Part shown: piece by piece, positions 58,423 to 64,000 of the stretch
How the letters are laid out: the number at the start of each line of letters is the position of its first letter
Numbering within the stretch: position 1 is the first letter of the stretch
Assembly: GCF_000003815.2 (NCBI RefSeq)
Contig: NC_049979.1
Span: 16,519,595 to 16,583,594, forward strand
DNA: 64,000 nt
Source: Branchiostoma floridae
Lineage: Eukaryota > Chordata > Leptocardii > Amphioxiformes > Branchiostomatidae
Direction of reading: 5' to 3'
Notes under the pieces: generated by a model
What the model was told of the DNA's origin: nothing
The model's input: the letters and a program-made list of their open reading frames with translations, nothing else
Database searches by the model: none
Program-made: the position numbers and the translations under genes

Positions 58423-59437
58423 ACTAGTATTTTAGGTTACAGTAATAATGCATGTATTTCTTTAGTCATTTTACAAATACAGATATATTTTGATACTTTT
58501 GTTCTGTTTTCAAAGAAATTGAAGGATGGTTATTATATTATAAAATGGGTAATACTGATAATAAGTCATAATTGAATATTAGAAATTGTAGTGCCAGATC
58601 AAAGGAAGGGATTTACGCGTCATGAAACGTAAAAAGCTGAGAACTTGAATAATCATATCATTCTTAATGAAGCAGAATTTTGATTTATTTCCACCTTTTT
58701 TTCCTGAATTAAGTCCCAAAAGCAACAAATGGGATCGGTGTGGCCTTGGTTAAAAACAGTACAAGTTAGCTAAATGATACGAATACTAAGTAATTTGACA
58801 AAGGCCATAAAATTACAGATTTGCAAATTACTGGCAAATAATTTGCCAAACTTGGCAATTTTGCACTATGTTCAGTCAACACAATGACTACTGATTCCTG
58901 AATACGCAAAAACGGCGCCGTCACCAACAGTTTGACATGTCTTTATTTTATTGGGAGACGTTTCTATCTATGGACCGGTTATCAATCCACCGGTGTGACG
59001 GAGCTTAACTTCTGCCATGTCTATGTAGGCAGTGCCAGTCATTCTCACATCTCACTATATTTGAGACTATACAAAGCTACAGACAACATTTACACTTTTT
59101 CCTGGGATCTCTATGGCATTCTATGATGAAATTTTCTACGTTCATACCCTAATCATATTCATTTGCTACTAATTAGTTTTACCGTGTAGCTGTAAACATT
59201 TGTTAACATTAAACTTACCGACGAGGCGGAAAACTATATGAAACACCAACCTGGTACTACATCTTTTAGAATTTTAAGGCTTAACAGATTGTTACAAAAT
59301 TATGATAAATAGACTTAATTTAAAATAACCACATTAATCGCTTTGAAATTTATATCAGTGAGAATCAAGGAAGCACTGTGTGACAAACATTCCCAAAATA
59401 CAGCATTCCTGAGGAAGAGATTTGATGTAGAGTCATA
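58423..59437. other. AT-rich spacer downstream of the FMO gene
   Basis: It probably includes the 3' UTR of the minus-strand monooxygenase. On the minus strand AATAAA occurs at 58942-58947, about 490 bases beyond its stop codon. No other feature is recognised. Confidence 0.4.
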
Positions 59438-62400
59438 TTACAACAAACAATATAGCGCCACCAGCAGCATTCCGAACAACACGATAAACTTTACGATTTT
59501 GGCCAATGAAAGGAAGGACTGTTCCTTGTCCAGAGCAGGTGACCTGAAGGGGTACAGGGTGTTGGCCAGGGCTGACTTGGCGTGGTCAGCTGCTCCTGAC
59601 CAGGGGTGTGGCCCCAGCAGGCGGTACTGGACAGAGAAAGCGGGGCCGAAGTAGCAGAGGAAAGCTAGTTTCGGGTCCCGAGGAAGGAGCTTCCAAAACG
59701 ATGGTTTCACTCCGATCTCTTCGGCAATGTCATCCCGGTACGGCACGTTCATCATCTGTAAAAGGAACGAGATATCTTAGAATCATTCAGACCTATAAAC
59801 CAATCATAAGTAATATAGATGATAACCAATTATAAGATACAGTTTATCAATGTGGTAGCATATTTTTTCCTTGCACCTAAAGTTCAAGATGGAAGTTGAT
59901 GTTACGTAGTCCACGATTTCTTCTGCTTTATGTCGTGTTTATGAACTTGACTATGGACCAAACGTTACCGCCTTGCTTCCCCCAGTAAAGAAATATTACC
60001 CCTGTATCCAGTCTAACAAAACTGTGTTACCTGAAGTTTGACGTAGCCGAACCGCTGCTTCAGCTCCAGCTTGTCGGAGCGGGCCCGCTCCAGCATGGTC
60101 TCCTTGTCGGGAAGCTTATTCAGGCCCTGGGACAAGATAGGTTGGCTGTGTTATGACTCCAGATAACTACAAATCCTATCTAAAACTGATATGATTCTTT
60201 TCTTACGAGAGAGGACGTAACAGTTCTTACTTGCTTATGAATTGCCCATTTGTTTGCCCAGTGACACATGTACTGTCTACCCTGATCACTTAAGTCAAAT
60301 TAATATTTTCAGGACGTTCAAACTGGAAACGAGTGACCTTAGGGAGGAATCACTGTTACAAAACGACCCACTTACCAAGAACACCCTGACGGCCCAGCGA
60401 GCCTGCAGTTCGTAGATAGGAGGATGGGCCCCTATGGTAGACAGGCAGCCGATCACGGACAGGGTGGGTTTTGTCAGCTCCGCGGGGAACACCAACTTGT
60501 ACAGGTTCAGGTCCTCCGTGTTATCTGAGGAGGAACAGGATTGTCAGTCAAAGTGCACGAAAGTTGTCAACTGCTCCTGAATAAAATAAGCTTTGAAAAT
60601 TGTCGTATGCTTACACTTCGTTGTTGTCAGGGTATTTTATCAGTTAGAAAACTATGCACGGGACTTACCAGGAAGAATGGACTTGTCACTGAAGTTAAAC
60701 GCCAGACTGAAGCCAGTGGCGAACACCACAGCGTCCAGTCCGTCCACTGTACTGCCGTCCTCGAACCGAGCGGTGTGCTGGGTGAACCGGGAGAGCTGGG
60801 GCTTCGTGATGACCTGTTGGGGACAGGTGTGTGATTATCAAAAGGTAGTCACAATTACATATTAGATTAGACGTGAAGCGCTATAAAACTGTCACTGACA
60901 CACATAACAAGATAGATAACTGAATAAACAGTCTGACAACAGATCATTAGAAGCACAAACACCAAGTAGAATGCATGAAATGTTGTGTATTGTTCAATCG
61001 TTCAATCGACACATTTACAGTATGCATTATATAAACTTACCTGCCCAGTGGCCAGTCTGTAGCCTATTTCATCATTGGCCATGACGGAATGTTTGAGCGG
61101 TTCGGCCGGACACGTCAGCCCGTAGTTGTCATGGCACACTCTGGCGTTCGCCTCGCCCTTAATGATTTTGTTGACGATGAACTCGGGCATGCTCATGAGT
61201 ACCCGGCGCAGCATCATGTCCCGCGGCATCCCGGCCTGAGCCAGCCGGGGGAGCACCCAGGCACCGTCCCTCAGACTCAGGTACACCTGCGGAACGGCAA
61301 GGGTTGTCAGGATGAACAGTGCACGTTCATAGAGAAGGGTCAAATAGAGCCTCAGTACTGATTAAAAAATTTTATTTTGAAGTACCACTCGGATATGCAC
61401 AATTGGAGTTATGGGTCTTGGCGGACTGGTTTATCGAAGGGAAGAAAAAAGTCAACATGAAATTAAAGAAGACTATAGCACAGCAGTTGTCATAAACTCT
61501 CACCTGTGACGCCACCTGAGCGATCTCCGCCGCCACGTCGCCTGCAGAGTTTCCGGCCCCTGATGATAGATTTGTGGATGAATGAGGTTATCTACAGTCA
61601 TTTGACTTAAGAGTTAAACACAGGACTAGAATGACTGAATCTGGGTATGTAAGTGGAAGGTGATAACTAACCTACAACAACCACCTTCTTCCCTCTGAAC
61701 TGTTGAGCAGTCCGGTACTCCTGACTGTGCATGGTGACGCCTGAGAAGCCCGACAGACCTGGCACGTCTGGAACGTACGGCCGGGCGAACACGCCGTTAC
61801 ACACCTGGGGAGGAAGTAGAGAATCATGAGGAAAGTTTAGCCTGGAGTTCAGCCTTGTTAGCTTTGATCCGCTCCCGAAAGTGGCTACCCTTCGGGAGCG
61901 GACCAAAGCGAACAAGGCTGGACTCCAGGCTAGTAAAGTTGAGATGAGTTAACTTAGCGAAGGAAAATAAGTACAGTATGGAAGTACCAAAGGGGGATGG
62001 ACCGTCACGATCACAGCTTTGAAATAATCACATGTAGAAGATGTCGCAAGTGATCGGTTGGATCTATTACATTTCGTCGCAGATTATCAGTGATCTCTGT
62101 GTTTCACATTTCTATTTCTATGGGCACGTACCATGATGGCTTCAAAGATGTCTTTCTGTTCCGCATCGCTGTGCCCCGTCTGTACGGTACGGACCTCCCA
62201 CCGGCCTGTCTCATCAAAGTCTTCTGTCTTCTCTATGTGACTGACCTGGAGTGATAGACAGGGTTGAACGTAAGAAAGGAGAACAACAGAACAACGATTT
62301 AGAATAGATGGTATAGAAGCTGAAAGTGGTTCAACAACAAAAAATTCCCACCTGTGTGCCGAATCGGATGTGTTTCTTCAGGTCGAAGTGCTGAGCGTAG

Positions 62401-62851
62401 TCCTGCAGATATGTGTACACACGGTGGTACGGCAGGTAGGGGGGCGTGTCCTTAGGGAAGGGGAAGTCGCTGAATGACATCATTTCTTTGCTGGAGTTGG
62501 TGATGAGAGAGCGGTACATGGCGGCGCCCTGGTTGGGCCTGACGTCGTCGGAGTAGTGCCATACGCCGCCTGGAATATTTATATTATAAAATTATTAGCA
62601 CTAGCACGCAATAGGTAGAAGCCAAGGGGACAGGGAAAATACACCTCTATTCTAATCAATAAGACAGGTACATGCCATACTGTGCCTCTATATCAGTACC
62701 ATGCAGACTACCACAAAGAACTATACTATTAGTCATAACTTTCAAAGTAGTCGTGGGTTGGCATGGCAGCTGGTGGAATATTGACGTTTGACTTAAACGA
62801 ATGATAGGTATTGCTAACAGGCTAGGCGTGATGTAACATATACCAACAGTC

Positions 62852-62900
<49 letters not shown>

Positions 62901-63099
62901 TGTTCACACGCACCAATGGAATTAGTTATCTTATGTTTCAACGCTGTTGAACTGAACAATGAAGACGTAATGTCTGGTTCTTACCGAGATCATCATGTTG
63001 CTCGAAACACACAGGCTGAAGCCCCTCCTCCAGACAAGCCTTGATTGACGTGAGTCCGCTCACCCCGGCTCCTATGATTGCCACTTTCTTAAAACCCAT
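59438..63099 (-). CDS. FMO: Flavin-containing monooxygenase, 10 exons
   Basis: FAD- and NADPH-dependent enzyme inserting oxygen into N- or S-nucleophiles (or ketones, for FMO5 types) on the ER membrane. Exons in transcription order: 63099-62985, 62569-62352, 62245-62132, 61804-61672, 61559-61504, 61286-61041, 60813-60669, 60524-60376, 60126-60031, 59755-59438. All introns are GT-AG, phases agree, and the product is 529 residues (vertebrate FMOs about 532-558). Motifs: FAD-binding GAGVSG 10-15; FMO signature [11 protein letters not shown] 169-179 (FxGxxxHxxxY); NADPH-binding GAGNSAGD 194-201; FATGFS 325-330. The C-terminal [20 protein letters not shown] (510-529) is a membrane anchor as in vertebrate FMOs. 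The start was chosen because the FAD motif follows within ten residues; an in-frame upstream ATG at 63141 would add 14 residues. The vertebrate paralogue it matches best cannot be told here. Confidence 0.95.
61838..61932. repeat. Foldback element (about 42-bp arms) in an FMO intron
   Basis: The left arm 'tagcctggagttcagccttg...gctcccgaa' is mirrored by 'ttcgggagc...caaggctggactccaggcta' around an 11-base loop, with a few mismatches. It is a compact MITE-like hairpin 34 bases upstream of FMO exon 4 in transcription order. Confidence 0.9.
62851..62900. repeat. (CA)n microsatellite in an FMO intron
   Basis: About 24 CA dinucleotides with two small interruptions lie between FMO exons 1 and 2. 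Confidence 0.96.
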
Positions 63100-64000
63100 G
63101 GCTAGGGAAGGAAAGAACAACAGGATTTTTTGGGACGACAAGAACCGGTTACAAATGCTGACTTTTAAAGTCTACTCAAGAAATAGTTTTATATGTCTTC
63201 AAATATCTAATTTTATGAATTGTGTAAATTATAAATTGTCACATTGGTATGGCGCCTGGATAAAGCAGCACAGTGTGTTGTACAGCGAGGGTTTTCTGAT
63301 AACCACTGAGAATTCACCCACTACATTATCCCATTATGACAATATGCTAAGAAACGTATCAAAGTGTAGCAAAGAGAGGAAGATCAAGGAGCAATGAATA
63401 AAATCTCACCCGTGCTGCCACCTGTGCAAGTCTTACCTGGGGACTAAGCTTTCCAAACAAACGTCGTCTTACCTGATTCAGTTGGTAACCTTTCCACACA
63501 ATGAAACTCTTGAACTGTCGATGGCACTCTACTGGTAGTTTTGCGTACTCCTGTAGTGTACGTGGAGTACGTGGACTGCGCTTCCCAGTGCTCAGACAAT
63601 GTGTGTATGTAAGGCTCAGTTCTGGGAATGGGAGCGCCCAGTGAGTCTTGACTGGATAGGACATCGAAGGTCACAGCAGCCAGGAAGAATTACTTTCCAC
63701 AACCACAGTGTCCTTGGCGTGAGTGTGCGTGTGCGTGTTCCGCTGGGCTCGCACCTTCTCACCACCGGAAATGACGAACAGGACCAGTACGGGGATTTAC
63801 ATGTATAGTCCGCAGCAGGAAGTTAACACCAAAGCGGGATTCCGAAGCACTCCGGAAGTAGACACTGGAGTTTTACGGTGAACCACAATGCACGTCATGG
63901 ACTGTTACTCGTACGGAGGTCAACACGTCTTGAAGGTACTCTCCAAGCAGAGGTCGAGTCGCGGAGATATACTAGTAGTCGAAAAAAATACAGAGCGGCT
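63100..64000. other. Upstream flank of the FMO gene
   Basis: Should contain its 5' UTR and promoter on the minus strand. Open frames here (up to 101 codons) show no domain. I see no TATA box at a convincing distance and cannot place the transcription start. Confidence 0.35.

Overview
This is a eukaryotic, animal nuclear window. Genes are split into many short exons with GT–AG introns. Reconstructed proteins match animal families end to end, and the intergenic DNA is AT-rich and full of microsatellites, foldback elements and short transposon-like insertions. The gene set (ABCC5-type transporter, ecto-5'-nucleotidase, ACSF2-type acyl-CoA synthetase, a large animal polyketide synthase and a flavin monooxygenase), the intron density and the repeat style suggest an invertebrate deuterostome. 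Amphioxus (Branchiostoma) is my best guess, but this is inference and no species marker was seen. Two runs of exactly 100 N (33189-33288 and 50839-50938) are assembly gaps of placeholder length.

Layout. 1-12,250: no recognisable protein gene; tandem repeats, a repeated CGCGG foldback element, a tRNA-like remnant and a Harbinger-like insertion with TTA duplications. 12,260-24,045 (+): a 31-exon ABCC5-like ABC transporter, reconstructed in frame to 1491 residues. 25,539-30,535 (-): a 12-exon ecto-5'-nucleotidase (NT5E/CD73-like), 630 residues, convergent with the transporter and ending in a transmembrane segment and basic tail instead of an obvious GPI signal. About 32,790-40,260 (+): an ACSF2-like acyl-CoA synthetase, 561 residues if its start codon is split by the first intron; its last intron holds a 2-kb tandem duplication. 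40,261-46,850: repeat-rich intergenic DNA with two related foldback elements. 46,855-56,145 (+): a highly reducing type I polyketide synthase, KS-AT-DH-MT-ER-KR-ACP without thioesterase, carried almost wholly on one 6.9-kb exon. 56,146-59,437: spacer with a hAT-like element. 59,438-63,099 (-): a 10-exon flavin-containing monooxygenase, 529 residues, with a C-terminal membrane anchor.

Possible functional links, all inference: ABCC5-type pumps export cyclic nucleotides and CD73 makes adenosine from extracellular AMP, so the first two genes could act on the same extracellular purine pool. The acyl-CoA synthetase, polyketide synthase and monooxygenase are the kinds of enzymes expected for starter activation, chain assembly and oxidation of a fatty-acid-like polyketide. 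Their proximity makes the window a candidate animal biosynthetic neighbourhood, but orientation is mixed and nothing in the sequence proves co-regulation.
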